Shown here: positions 30,701 to 44,032 of the stretch, one piece after another
Layout of the letters: each line of letters starts with the position of its first letter
How positions within the stretch are numbered: position 1 is the stretch's first letter
Source: Oscarella lobularis
Lineage: Eukaryota > Porifera > Homoscleromorpha > Homosclerophorida > Oscarellidae
Assembly (NCBI RefSeq): GCF_947507565.1
Contig: NC_089179.1
Coordinates: forward strand, 372,001 to 436,000
DNA length: 64,000 nt
Direction: 5' to 3'
The notes under the pieces: model-generated
What the model saw: only the letters and a program-made list of their open reading frames with translations
What the model was told of the DNA's origin: nothing
The model's database searches: none
Translations under genes and position numbers: made by a program

Positions 30701-33700
30701 AGCGCTTGGTTTGTCCGTCGTCGGCTGTTCTCTATTGGAACTGCTCTACGACGGTCCCCCGGAGGCGAAGGAAGAGCGAGAGAGTGCCGGAATAATGTCC
30801 TCACCACTATTAAATAGGTAAAGTTCGTCGAGATCAGCTCAAGTGCAGAGACGAGTCTTTTTTTAGGTGCGTTTGGCCGAACGACGATACTAGCAGTGTC
30901 GATCAATTGACGAGTATGATATCGTTGGAGAAACTCGAGCGCCTGCGGCAATCGAGTGGCCAAATGGCTCCGCCAATACGAAAAAGCATCAAAGAAGTAA
31001 TCGACTCGTCTCAAATCGAACTGTGCCTCGTATCCGCTTGCCTAAAACACATCGAACTGGATTTAAATGACGACGCCGCCGCTAAAGAAGTCTTTTCGCA
31101 CGTTTTCGCGAAAGTCAACGCGCTCCTTCGCCAATTGCAGCACATAGCCGAAGTCGAATTGAATTGGTTCAACGACGTCGACGACGTGAGCGCCGGCCGC
31201 CTTCAGCCGTCCGACGCCTTCTTCCTTCACTACGCCGACTCGGGAAAAATCGCCGATCTCAAACTCCTATGCGAAATGCACGGCGTCGACGCGAATTCGA
31301 CCGATTGGACGGCGACGACGCGTCATCTCGTCGACGCTCTCGCGAAACAGGCGGCCCAGCGCGAATCGAAGGAGAAAGAGGAGAAAGCGCGCGACGCGAC
31401 CGTCGCCGACACGATTCCCCGCACGGTTCGTCTCGCTCGCGGCGTCGTCGAACGAGCCAAGCTTCTTCTCGCCGTCGTCTTGGAGAAATCGGCGTCGTCT
31501 CCGTCGTCGTCGTCGTCGAAATCTTCGATTCGAAGTAAACCGCCGGATTATTTTCGCTCCGTATCCGCTCCGTCGACGCTCGATGGTGGAGCCGAACTTC
31601 ATCGTGGATTTCAAGATCTTTTGAGACTGAAGCAATGGCAACAGGCTAATAGTCTACGAGAAAAACGTTCGACGACTTCTCTACTGACTTCGTCTCGCGA
31701 CGACTTGGTCGGCGGCGGCGGCGGCGCGCGAGAAACGAATCAAGATCGTGTCGTCGACGAAATTTTTGAGTTTATTCGCAATCAATCCGGCGACGATGCG
31801 TCGACGGAGTGTCGTTCGTTCTTCAAGGCGGCGGAGATTCGTCGTCAACGAGGCCGCAGTCGATATCGCGCTCTTGATCACATGAAACAGCTGATGAAAG
31901 TCGCGAAAGAAGTCGGAGGCGCGACCCAACTCGTATTCTACATTACACCGACATTAGCCAGAGGACTCAGGCGAGAACACGAAAAAAATGACTATAGATT
32001 GCCTATATAATAGAATTTTATTTAGTTCGGAGAATTTGAACTGCAGTGGATTGATTGGTAAGGTGCGTTCGGGCTTTGAGGAGACAATGGAAGCCGTCGT
32101 TCGTTTGGCCGCTCAATATCCAATCGACTGTCTTAATAGCATCGGTCTTCTGTGCGTCATTCCGTACACGAAAGCCGACGAACGATCGCTAATCGGCAGC
32201 GGCCTCTTGCAGCTCCTCGACACCCTTTGCAATCCCAAAGGCGTGACGAGCGACAAGGAAACCCAGCGTCGAGTCACTTCAATCGCCTGGGCCGGATTTC
32301 GCGTTCTCGCTAATCGATGCGTTTCGTGGGAACAGGCGACGACGACGGCGGCGGTAGCGGTGAGCGAGTCGGAGCTCGCTCGACAAGTGTCCCATCTTCT
32401 GAGTCATCATCTTGAACGCGTTTCGCGGTGCGGTCAGCCTGAAGCGTTGCACGAGGCGCTCGCCTATCTTCACTCGCTCTCGCAGCGCAGTAACATGGGT
32501 CGTCACATTGTCAGCCGACCGCGTTGCATCGCTCGACTTTTATCCCTTCTCGTCGAACATCGACCGACGCCTAAATTAATTCAAGTCGTTCTTCAACTGT
32601 GCCGTCTCGCTCTGCCGCTCATGTCGCCCGACGATTGCGAATCGATTCAAATTCCGTCGACTGCGAGATCGGACGGAGTCGCTTCGTCGCAGCTTTCCGC
32701 CGCCGCTCAAATCATTAGCCTCTTTGTGACGAAATTGGGAGATTTCGTCGTGCCGACTATAACCGATCACGGCGCGATTACGACGACGACGACGACGAAA
32801 AAACGCTCGCTGCCGACGGGAAACGTCGTCGCGGAAATATCACCAGCAGTCGTCGCCGTCGACGAAACGGATCGCGCGTCGGTTTTTATTCACAAACGAC
32901 AAGATCAGTCGGCGCACGAAGTGATTCACTCGCTTCTCAGCTCCGACAGTCGACCGTTTCGTCCCGGCGGCGCGAGCATGGACAAAGTGATGCGAATGGA
33001 TCGCGCGATGAACGAGACGGGTCGCGCGGAAGTGATCACCGACGAGCGTCGATTCTGTTTGCGAAAAGCAACGCATTGGGCGCAGTCCGGCTTCGTCGTC
33101 AGCGTGGATCGACCGCTCGACGAAAGCGCGCGCACGAGTGCAGTGGCGAGCGACAAAAAGAAGAAGATCGCCGAGGAAGTGTGTCGGGAAAAGAACCGGC
33201 AAATGGTCGAGTCGGTGCGTCCGTTTATTAGCGGACAGGTTGCTATTTCGATGGCGAGCGAAATCATTGCTCTTCTACGCGGACTCTCGTCGGGATCGGA
33301 AGAGAAAACGGCTCAATTCTGGGCCGGGGCTATTTATCAGGTTCTACACTTGGCTCTCAGTAAAATCCCCGCACTGGCGACGAGTTTGTCCGAGAGCGGA
33401 ACCAGCGACGACGGCGAACTTCTGATGACGGCCAAAGCGGCGATGGCGGCACTATGCGCCTTGGGAGGATTCAAGGAAAGTTTACGACCCGGTTGCGAGG
33501 TGGAAATCGTCGCCGACGGCGACGGCAAGTCGTCGCGTGGTTACATACTAAGCATATCGGAATTGCAAGGAATCGCTTCGGTCAAATTCGACGATTCGGT
33601 CATCACTCACGCTTCAAATAACGTTCTCGACGTTCCCCTGTGTCGTCTCGCGTCGCCGAGCAGCGACGCGCTGCCGCCAATAAGCGACGACGTTCTGGAA

Positions 33701-36700
33701 TTGGTCGCCAAGGCGATTGAGTCACTCGTCAAAGCCGCCGTTCCCGCGCGTCTCATCGCCGCCGAAACGGATACGACGACGATTTCCGAATACGAATTGA
33801 CGTGCGGACGTTTTCTTGCCGAATTGCGTACTCGCGCTTGCATACTTCTCGCTCGTCACATCCAAAACGACGATTTTCGACGCGTCTTCGTCGCGTCGAG
33901 CGGCGGCGGCGACGGACCGCTGAAAATTCTCTCGAGTCTCGCCGATAAGTGCTCGTACGGCGAACGGCTATCGGTCGTCGAAAATCAGTGCGACAAACTC
34001 CGAATGCTCTATCGCGATCTCGCGCGTCCGGCGCCGCCGCTCGCCGCCCCGAAACCGAGAACGACGACCAAGTCGATCGCCCCGAAACCGAGAACGACGA
34101 CCAAGTCGATCGCCTTGGACGCCGCTCGTTCGTTTCCGCGAACGCGACATTGTCTCTTCGCTAGCGACTTCACTGAGGTCACCTACATGGGCGATGGTTC
34201 GCCGGCGGCGTCCGGTCATCCGCGTGGCGTGCTTCTTTTCGCCACGTCTGCGCTCGCGTCGAGCGCTTCGTCGTTTTATTGGGAAGTCGAGTTGTTGCAT
34301 TTGGAGGCGTCCGCGGCGGAGGATCGCGACGCTGTTCAAGTATCCGTCGGGTTTATGCCGAATGTTGACAGTTCGTCCGGTCAGTCGTGGAACAATCCCG
34401 AGGGAACGTGCTTGCTGCACAGGTAAGAAACGGCACGAAGCAAGGCAATTTTTCTTACGGATTTTTTTTCTTTTAGCACTGGCAAAGTCGTCGTGTACGG
34501 CGCTTCTGTTTTGGACAAGAAAATGACGTCGTTGGATATTGAGTTGCGCGGTGGCGATACAATCGGCGTGGGTTGGTTGAGAGGAAGCGACGAGAACTCG
34601 TCCCGCGGAGCCGTATTCTTTACGCAAAACGGTCAACGATTGGAGAAAGAAATAGCGCCGATTCGAGCTCAACTGTGGCCAGTAATACACGTGCAGAAAA
34701 AGGTGAACTAAAATAGGCCTTTTTAAAAATATTTAACGTGGGTTCTCTATTACAGAACGTACGCGTTCGAGCGAATTTCGGATCTTCTCCGTTCGTGTAC
34801 GGCGAAGGGAATCAGCTCGCCACTCATTCGGACAAAGATTCTGCCGAGGAAATCGTCCGGCATTTCGCATTGCTTCCTTTTCACGAGGCTGACTGCGGCG
34901 GCGTCGAAGCGGCGAAATCTCCGACAGATGGCGGCGAGAAAAAGACGTCGGGAAAAGAGCAGCGAAAGTCCACCATTCCGACCGCTCGTCCGTCGCCTCC
35001 AATCGCAACGATCGGCTACGACGCGGCCGCATCGTCTCGATTCAAGCATCCGCCGTCTTTCGACGAAATGATCTCGTCCGGACCTTGTATTCGCGCTGGA
35101 GCGGGTCAGCCACCCGAACCGGTTGACGACGACAACGGCGGCGGTGGCGGCAACGGCGGCGGCGGCAATGTGACGCAAGAAGATCTCCACGGGCTTCTCG
35201 TCAAGTCGTGGGAAACGAAAGTCTTTCCCGTCATTCGACGTCGATTTCGAAACGAGAGCGAACGACGAAACGGACTCGAACAGATCAAGGGAGCGTTGCA
35301 GTTAGGAATGGCCGACATCGCACGACAAACGGTCGAATTTCTGTACGAGGAAAACGGCGGAATTCCGCGAGATCTTCATCTGCCGACGTTGGACGAGGTG
35401 AAACTGGAGGCGGAGAAATTCAGCATGGACAGTATCGGCAAGGGCAAAGCGGTCGTAATCAGAGCGCTTGACAATTCGCTCGCCTTGCCCAAGTTCGCTA
35501 TCATTAACATGCACAAGACGTTTGGACTCACAGGGACAGTGATCGACGTCGATAAGGTATGTACATACAACATCTAATTATACATACATATGAAATTTTT
35601 GGTGCAGAGCCACGATCTCGTTCAAGTGGAGACCTATCTCGAAAGCGAGGGAATTCTCGTCCATTATTGGTATCCGGTGAATGGCCTCGAAAAGCCGCCT
35701 CCTGGATACAGAAAGGATTTTAAAGCGTTGAGTCCCGCCAGCTTAGATAGCGTCGTATTTCATCGGTAACGCGTTTCCAATGACCATCGTCGCTTCATTC
35801 GATTCTCTCTTTCCTTTCTAGGGGACTTCTTCGGTACGAATCGAGTCTTGCTCAGCTCTACTGTCGTTCGGCGTTACTCGTCTATCTCAAATCGTCGTTG
35901 TCGTTGCTTAGCGACGGCAATCAACTCCGACTTCTCTCCTGTCATCTTCTGTCGGATCCCCAACCCGACGGAACGTGCGTCGCTTCGAGCATCAACTCCG
36001 CGCCGTCGCCACGACAGTGTCTCTCCTACGGCAGTTGCTTCTCGCCGTCGATTTTTTACTCGTTCCGGTGGAACGAGTTATCCGACGCGCTCAACTCGGC
36101 TATAGAAAAAATGATCCCCGAAGGCCATTTGACCACTCTCGCCGTCGAACTGAATGCCGTCCTTCAGACGGCACCAAAAGCATTTCGCTTCGTCGACATC
36201 AACATCACAGAAGCGAAGGAAAAGACCGACGTCGTTCTTCCCGGCGCAGCCGCCACAGTCGTAGCCTGTCAACCAATAAAAAGGCAAGAAAAACGGCAGT
36301 GAAAAAGACGATATTACGTTTTATTATTCTATAGTGGGTCTCTATCGTCGTCCAAGGGTCCGTGGGCGCGCGTTCTCGTCTATCGCGGCGACGCCGACGG
36401 CGGTAAACATCTCCAAGCGGAACGTTTCGAAGTGATGCGCTATCCGAACAACGCGTCGTCGACTCCGTCGGCGAAGTCGGGAACGACGTTTCACGGCGAC
36501 GAATTTCCGACGCTCTTCTTGCCGTGCGATCGCGTTCACGTTCAGTGCGGCGCGGCGCCGAGTCCCAAGGCGAGTCTTCGATTTCACGCCGTGCCGCCCG
36601 CTTTTCCGCTATCGCTCGCGTTCGTTTCGCTTCTACCCGACTGGTACGATCGGCGACCGCGCGCGAGCGTCGAGATTACGGACGCGCTCGCGTACTGCGT

Positions 36701-39700
36701 CGAATCTCTGACTCGCGTTCTTTATCGAACCGAACTCGCGATGGCAATTCGCGAGCTCGTTTTTCATCTCTTGGCTCGCGCTCTTAACGTGATTATGCGA
36801 CAATTGCGCGACGGCAATTTCGAATCGAAATCGGCGCTCGACGTGCTGAAGACATCCGCCGCGAAATTATTCGCGCTGACGAGCGAATTGCAGCAGATCG
36901 GCGAGATGGAAATCGACGCGAAGAAGTCGTCTGAAAGTGGAAAATTAGAATTGAAACGAGATCGATTGTCGACGTACTGTCAGAGCCTATTCGAACTCGT
37001 CACGTCGCTGCACCTTTTGCGTCGTGATTATGACGATGCGGGAGAATCGACTGGCGTGGCCGTCGCTGTCGCCACCGCCGTCACCTCGCCGCCGCTTTGC
37101 GTCGAGAAAAAACCGTCGGCGGCGGCGACCGGTGCGAAAGAAAAAGACGACGTTCAAACGAAAGCGGCGAAACGAAAACGAAGCAAAAAGAAAGTGACAG
37201 GGAAAAAAAGCGGCAGAGGACCGAGTCCAGAATCAAAGGCCGTCTCTCCACCGACGACGACTGCGACTGCGATTGCGACTGCGACCGCGACGACGACGTC
37301 GTCGACGGAACGAGCATCGAATTATCCGGTTTGGTTAAATAACGCGTTCAAAGCCGTCGATCTTCTTCAGGACGCCTCGTCGTCGTCTTCGTTGCCGTCG
37401 CCTCAACTGCGACGCGACGTCGTGAAGGATGCGTTGGTTGCGGCTGCCGAAGCAGCGTCGCGCGTCACCGTCGCCGATCGTCTGCTCGTCGTACGCGGTC
37501 TTGCCGAGACGCTCGAAGCGGAAGAAATCGTTCGCGTTCTAACGCGACACTGCAATTCGCACGGAGGCGTTTATAAGAACGAAATCTATTTGCCGACGGT
37601 GGTACGAGCGTGCAAACCGCGAAAACCCGTCAAGGAGGAAACGACGGCGGCGGCGGCGACAAGCGGCGGAACGGCGGCGGCGACAAGCGGCGGAACGGCG
37701 GCGGCGGCGGCGGGAAACCAAGCAGAGTCTCACTTTTCCGACTTGCAAGCGGCTCTTGCCGACGCCCAGGAAGCGTTAGGACTAGCGGTGGGGATGAACG
37801 AGAGTGGGCCCATTGGTAGACAGTTCATGGAAAGGGCTCTCGGTCAAATTATCATCGAAGGCGGATCGGAATCTGAAGAGGACGACTATAACGAGTATGC
37901 TGAAGCTCTGGCGCAGGAGATGGCTATCGGCTCGGCGGTCGAAAACGACGAGCTGTATCTTCCGTTTGACGTCGGTTCGCTGGCCGCAGCAGCGGCAGCC
38001 GTCGTTCCGGCAAACTCCTCAATTCCGCCGCCCGACGACGACGAAGACGAAGACGACGATGACGACGACGACGACGTCGTCGAACCGTCGGAACAACCCG
38101 AAAACGGAGCGGCAAGCGAAGGAAGCAGAAGAGTCGAAGAAGAGGAGGAGGAGGAAGTGACGGCGGCGGCGCCGGCGAGTGATTTCGAAGACGAAGACGC
38201 ACTCGAGATGAGAGTTTGTTCTCGAGGATTTGCCGTCGTTCAAATGCGATGTTCGGCTCAGCTGCCTGCGATTATTTCCGAGCTGAGCGAGTCGGTCGAG
38301 TTGGCGAATACGGCCGGCGAAGGACTTCGCGTCGAAGGCGTCGATTCGCAGCTCATGTGCAAAGACGCCGACAGTCACAAAATTCTCGAGCGATATTTGA
38401 CGTCAAAATTGGTGATCGACGACGACGAGGGAAAATTGACGGCGGTCGCCAAGGAGACGTTGACGAGTTTGTTCAAGAGCGGTGCTTCGGATATCGAGAA
38501 CGTTTGCATTGTCACGCGAAAGGAGGCCGAAGTTCGAGGCTTGTTGTACAAACTGGTGACGACGTGCGAGTCGACGTTTCCCGATCTTTTCGCCGCCAAA
38601 ACGAACGAACCCGTTTCCCTAAGCCAGTTCTTATCGTGGATTGAAAAAATTTCGCGAGAGAAGTCGACTCTCGTGTGGAAGGGCTTAATCGATTGCGGAT
38701 ATAATTTTCAATACGAGCGGTGAGTAATTCGCCCTAGGGGGATCATTGTTCCATTTCGATTTTTATTCCCTCGTAGCATCGTCAGCGAGCCGGACGGCGT
38801 CGACGTCGGCAACTGGAGCCTGTCCATGGACGCCGCTCTCGTTCGTCACGTCGATCAAACGTGCAACAGTCTAGCGACGTCGCCGAATCAACTGAGACCG
38901 GACGAAGTCATCATTGATCAATCTGAAATGGCTAAAGAAGATCTCTACGCACTCCAAGGTAGCACCCTAAAAATGATTAATTAATTAATATTGTATTTTT
39001 TATTTCTACGTAGGTCTAAGTCGCCAGGAAATCAGCACGCGCTTCTGTTTCCTTCAGAAGCTCAACGAGCGCGTCGAATCCGATCTTCTGCCTCTCGTCG
39101 ACTTTCGAGTCGCCGACACGCACCCGTACAGTCTCTCCTGGCTACTTGCTCAAGCGCGAGACGTTTTCTTCTATCACACAAAGATGATGTTCTTCAATCA
39201 CGTACTCAACTCGTCGTGTCATCGTCTGCCGGATCAGCCGCCTCCGGAAGTGATTCTCGATCCGCTGGAAGTCGTCGGAAGTATCCTCTTTTCTTTTTTT
39301 CGTGTATCTTTGTAGAATTGTATTTTTTTTATTAGGTGAAGCGTCGAATGTTCCGTCGCTTCAATTTTGTCAAGCGGCTCGGCAACTTGCCAGCGTTCCG
39401 TCGTCCAAACTTCGCGTCAAATTGGCGGCGGGCGGCGATCCGACGTTTGCGTTCAACGTGCGGTACACTGGCGAAGAAGTGCACGGAACAAGTTGGAGAA
39501 AGAGACAGAGGGAGAAAATGTGTGCTTTAGTTTTTCTCGTACTTAGGCGGATCGTTTCGGCATTTCTTGAGTCAAGTTGCCAAAGAACTTCAAAGCTCCT
39601 TGTTGCCTATTCTCATTAGCTGTCCAAGCTCTGCAGCGGGAAGAAACAAGGCAAGCGAACAGCGAAGCCGAGAAGAGCGAGAAGAATTCTGACTTCTCTC

Positions 39701-40883
39701 ACAGGGAAAGATGATACTACGCCCGGGATCGATGTCGTACGGCGAAGAGAAACTACTACAATTCTTTGGACAAGTGAGTACTAATAGAAATTCCTATAAT
39801 AATGTTTAGCTGTTTTTTTTTGTCTAGCTTCTTGGAGTTGCTCTCAGAGCCGACATGCCATTTCCCTTAGACATACTGCCGTGCTTTTGGAAAAGTCTCC
39901 TCAATCTTCCACTCAACTTAGACGAAGATCTAAAAGAAGCTGACATTTTGACATATAAATTTTTGAAAGGCTTGGAAGAGGTAACGTTTTCTATAAAGTT
40001 TCTAGAAATGACGCCTACTTCTTTTAGGTTAAAAGTGAGGCTGAATTTGCTAATTTGGGTTCGTCGACGGAGAATTACGGCGACGAGTTGACGGCAACGT
40101 CTCAACTGCAGTTCGTCTATCCGAGCGTGTCGGGCGACGAAGTCGAATTGTGCGTCGACGGACAATCGCGATCAGTCACCTGGGAAAATCGTCTGGAATT
40201 CGTTGAACTTGTCAAGAAACTGCGCATCGACGAATTGGTCAGCGAGCGACGCTTCGATGCGATTCGTAGCGGTCTCGCTTGCATTGTGCCCGTGCGCCTG
40301 TTGAATATTTTGACTCATCGCGACTTGGAGCGACGCACTGCTGGACTACCAGAAATCAATCTCGCTTATCTCAAGGTAACGCGGTCCACACGCATAGGCG
40401 CGCCCTTTTTTAACGTTTTCTCGCGAGGCGCATACGATGTACCAAGTCGGACTAATGGAATCCGACCGACACATTCAGTTCTTTTGGAGAGTACTGGAAA
40501 GTTTCTCGCAGGCACGTCGCGACGCAACGGAGAAACGAAATACGCGATAATCGATCGTTTTAGGATGAACTGAGACGGTTTGTCAAGTTCGCGTGCAATC
40601 AGGAACGCATACCGATGGGTCAGCCGTCGCGATCCACCGCCGACATTCACGTTCCTCCCTATCCGATGAAAATAGCTCCTCCAGACGGGCAGGGTAGGGT
40701 AGAGCAGCGTTGAGTAGAAGAACTAAATTTCTATTCTTGTTCTTAGGCGTTCCTGATTCTCGATTTGTTCGCGCTGAAACGTGCATGTTTATGATCAAAC
40801 TTCCACAATATTCGTCCGAAAAGGTTATGGCGGAGCGATTGCGTTACGCAATCAATTGCAGAGAGGATCCCCTAAGTGGCTAA
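26077..40883 (+). CDS. HECTD4: Giant HECT-type E3 ubiquitin ligase, HECTD4-like
   Basis: About 14.8 kb, dozens of exons, one gene on one strand. Exon 1 (26077-26708) starts MESSSERRWLTVTQDMLLLH. Early exons hold LYISGSNGSGLVRIG beta-propeller-like repeats. Near 30080-30600 is the HECTD4/ZZEF1-type module (ARNLYIKFDPRCASQYDYDK ... EYGGNTHGFG ... FEMRSGREHNTPD). Long central exons 30907-32010 and 31988-34426 follow, with a SPRY domain at about 34140-34840 (SFYWEVELLHLEA, VGWLRGSDE, GAVFFTQNGQRL). The exon at 36432-38723 has Ala, acidic and Lys tracts. The HECT domain occupies the 3' end: MYQVGLMESDRHIQFFWRVL, then the catalytic Cys in RAETCMFMIKLP (near 40780). Stop 40881-40883. The substrate is unknown. 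Its first four exons are duplicated at 22058-23174. Tail-to-tail with cyclin H. Confidence 0.85.
27724..27758 (+). repeat. (GCG)n trinucleotide tract in HECTD4 exon
   Basis: About ten GCG/GGC units. In the likely reading frame (KYEAAAA...KCARRR) they encode poly-alanine inside an early exon. Confidence 0.85.
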
Positions 40884-40952
40884 TTGTTTTGTCGAATTTA
40901 ACTGCTTTGTTTTTCTAGTACGCAAGATTTCTCTGTAGTATCTCTACATATA

Positions 40953-42623
40953 TTAGTCTGCCACAAGCTCAATATCTTCTTCCATGGAATCTTCACTGTC
41001 CTGTTGCGACTAAGGAGAGAGATGTTTTGGTAAAGGCGAAGAAATGTTAGCGTGTGTACTTTGAGCTTCTTGGGTTCGCCAAGTAGATCTTCCTCGGCCT
41101 CTTCTAATCGTTTCCTAAACCTGAAGTCGCAGGTACAGTTGATTTAATAAATTATTAATGGGAGTGTTTGACAGTACATACTCTTCGCTTTCTGGGTCAA
41201 ATTTGGGGTCGCGGCAGCGCTTGAGCTTTTGCTCAAAAGCGTCAATCTGTAACAAAAGGAGAGAGGCGATGGTGTAAAACAACAGAGAGATAGGGGAAGG
41301 CGACCTTTTCTTTTGCTAGGCTGCCATCGTTCTGATGGGACGCTGACAGCACAATTGATTCAATGGCTAAAATGGAATATTTTAGCTCGGTGTCTGCACG
41401 GAGTTGGCTACCTTTTATAGCTGATTCCAAGTCGTTTATTTGTTCTGCGTTTCCAAGGGCTGAAAAGTAACTAGGCCACAGTTTTAGTAAGGAGGGTATT
41501 GCTGTCACACGCCTCACCTACCCACTTAAATCCACATTTACGTGTTTGGCTGCGTGCTGTATAGCAGCTAGAGCAATCTATCAAAAAACGAATCCCTACG
41601 CGTGAAACGTTGATCTCGTTTTAGATAGAGGAACCTGTGAGGGAGCAAACAAAAATAATGCATCGGAGTAGAGTGCTAAAGTGAGAAAATAATGGGACTT
41701 TTCTCGAAGACCGTCAACTGAAGCAGCGGCCAAACCCGAGCGCGTCTGAAAAGAGAAAATTGAGAGCATTCCAAATCGTTCAGAAGAGTACTTTTATGTC
41801 TATGAGCAATCCCTCTAAAGGTCGGAACGAATTGTGTACAGCGAGATGGAAGCGCAGTCCTTGCAGAAGTAACAACTAGGAAAACAACGTCCTGCTTCAG
41901 AAAGGTTTCATTCCGTTCTCCCTCTCTACCTCATTTCGTAAAATGCATTCAGCTATGCGTTCTCTTTCTTCAGCGGGAAAAATGTTGACAAAGGAATCCA
42001 TTGGTATGCTCTCTTCCTCAACTTTGCATGCCATGTACAAAGAGGTATACCTAGTAGCGGAAAATCACTCTTAATTTTTGACGGAGGCTTACTCTACGTA
42101 CAGAATATCGCGCGGATGATGACTCATGACCGAATTATTGGCATAGAATCTCTTGAAAAAAACTAACGTCGTCGCCTAGACAGCGGACAATTAATAAATA
42201 ACATAGGTGGAAGGCGGAGCCAATCATATCAGAACACGTGCAGGTGCTAATTTAATTATTTAATTAAAAACGAAGGTATCTTTATTACTAGGACGGGAAA
42301 ACGCCCAGGAACATTGCGACGAAACAGGTCTTTACAAATCCTTCCCGCTTCTACTTCGTGAGCACGACATAACATCGATTCTTCTTCAGCGGTCAGAAAA
42401 TCTGCATCCCAAGTTATTGAGGTACAAAATTGATAGACTCAAGCACCTTCGAATCGTCCGGAAAACTACGCACAAAGAACGAAAGGTTCGTCTACCAATG
42501 TCTCACAGGGTTCGACTGTCTGACGTTTTCTACGTAGGCTCGGTTAGCTTGTCGTCTCGCCGCCTGCAGCTCTTCTACGCTGGAAAACATCCAGTGCTTT
42601 CTCTGCGTGCTCGAGTGAAACAT
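40953..42623 (-). CDS. CCNH: Cyclin H (CDK-activating kinase / TFIIH)
   Basis: Regulatory partner of CDK7 in the CAK module of TFIIH, nuclear (family knowledge). About nine short exons. Exon 1 starts MFHSSTQRKHWMFSSVEELQ (ATG at 42621-42623), the typical cyclin H opening. The cyclin box includes FFKRFYANNSVMSHHPRDIL (near 42130), SLYMACKVEEESIPMD (near 42020), FHLAVHNSFRPLEGLLIDIK (near 41850), FAPSQ and IALAAIQHAAKHVNV (near 41550). The C-terminal helix and tail (IDAFEQKLKRCRDPKFDPES, then acidic EEDIELVAD) end at 40953. The stop is 69 bp from the HECTD4 stop. Confidence 0.9.
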
Positions 42624-42637
42624 GACTTGAATCCCGG

Positions 42638-43844
42638 ATGCGTAATGGCAAGTCGGAGGCGCGTTTTATTTCACGGTGACTCACCTCAATCTGAGTCTTT
42701 CTGCAGGCTTTTTCCGTCGGATTTCTACGCGACGACGTTTTTCCTATCGTCGGCACGGAGCTTCTCCGTCGTTTTCTCGTTTCGACGTCCGTTTTACCGA
42801 CCGGTTGCCTCGCGTGAGTTCTCTCGCGCGTCCCGCCCTCCTCGTCCTCGAACCGCGTTCTCTCGCAGCCTCGATCGACTTCTCGACGGCGGCTTATTGG
42901 CCGGAGACGTCGTGGAGCTCGTTGGCAGCACAGCAACGGGCAAAACCCAGGCAAAAACCGAAAAAGAAGACGAACGCAGGCGAATATACGCTTTCTTCAG
43001 CTCTGTCTTCTCTTGTGCGCTGTCGCCTGCTCGAGAGACTCGCAATGCGCATTGTACATTGACTGCAACGCTAATTTTAGCGGTGTGCGGCTCCGTCAAT
43101 TGGTTCCGGAAGTAGACGAGGTCCAGGCGATTTTTTTCCCCAAGTATTCAAATTGGAGATTTTTATAGGCGAAAGTGAACGACGTTTTAAGGCGAGTTCG
43201 GTGCATCGAGGCTCACGGCATATTTCGCGTTATTGAAATTCTGGAGGAAGTCGGGACAAAAATGATTCAAATTCCGGTCAGGGAAAAATTCTCGCAAAGA
43301 GAGGAGATTTTTCACGCGATTGTCATTTAGTCCGATTCTTTCTATGATAACCTGAAACTTATTATTATTGATTCCGTTGCTGCGGTGACATCTCCGATAC
43401 TCGGCGGCCAACAGATACAAGGTGATGCCTACGCTAATTAAAAATACCTATAATGATTGTTATATTAGGACATAAACTTATGATGGATATGGCAAGACTG
43501 TTCAAAATATTGGCAACTGAATTCAACTTGATTGTCATGGTACAAAATTTAACTATGTAATGAATTTTTCAAGTGGCAATGTAGTGCACAAACAACGTCG
43601 TCTATGGCAACGACGGTGAAGTTCGACCGTCTTTGGGCAAGACTTGGTCTCACGTACCTAGCACTCGACTGCTATTGGAAATGACAAGCAGCAGGCGAAC
43701 GGCGTCAATTACAAAGTCAAGCCGCGTGAAGGTGAATTCAAGAGGCGCTTTTCTTTTCTCTCTGTGATTAGCTTTCAGGCTCCAAGCGAAAAAGTGGAAT
43801 TTTTTATATGCGAAAAGGGGTTTTCGTGTCGAGAAGAGAACTGA
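42638..43844 (+). CDS. RAD51D: RAD51 paralogue D, homologous recombination ATPase
   Basis: RecA-fold protein of the BCDX2 complex (family knowledge). Supported exons: about 42709-42808 (GFLRDDVFPIV...STSVLPTGCLA), 42861-42950 with the Walker A loop (LDRLLDGGLLAGDVVELVGS then TATGKTQ), 43001-43128 (LCAVACSRDSQCALYIDCN), 43169-43277 (AKVNDVLRRVRCIEAHGIF), about 43333-43420 with Walker B (LIIIDSVAAVTSPILGGQQ), 43471-43539, 43585-43727 (RPSLGKTWSHVPSTRLLLEM) and 43781-43844. The intron after KTQ has a GC donor (42951) and is 50 nt. The initiating exon is uncertain: ATGs at 42638 and 42645 lie just beyond the cyclin H start, but their phase does not join cleanly to the next exon. Confidence 0.85.
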
Positions 43845-44032
43845 CTAATCGTGTAGTTGTGCTACAATCGGTATCTATTCCTCACAAGGTGATTAAAATG
43901 AAAGCGTTTTTAATATATTGCGTTTTTGCTGACTGACACAGATTCGTGCTACTGTCAGAAAAATCAAAACACCGGAGATCAGAAGGTAGGACAACCCTCC
44001 TCCCCTCATACACACTTCCCTCCCGTCAAACG

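Noticed and set aside
31164-31641. Arg-rich frames on both strands within HECTD4
   Set aside because: Codon-bias shadows of the long 30907-32010 exon.
37081-38378. Several 70-120 codon Arg/Ser-rich frames
   Set aside because: Antisense or shifted reading of the low-complexity HECTD4 exon 36432-38723.
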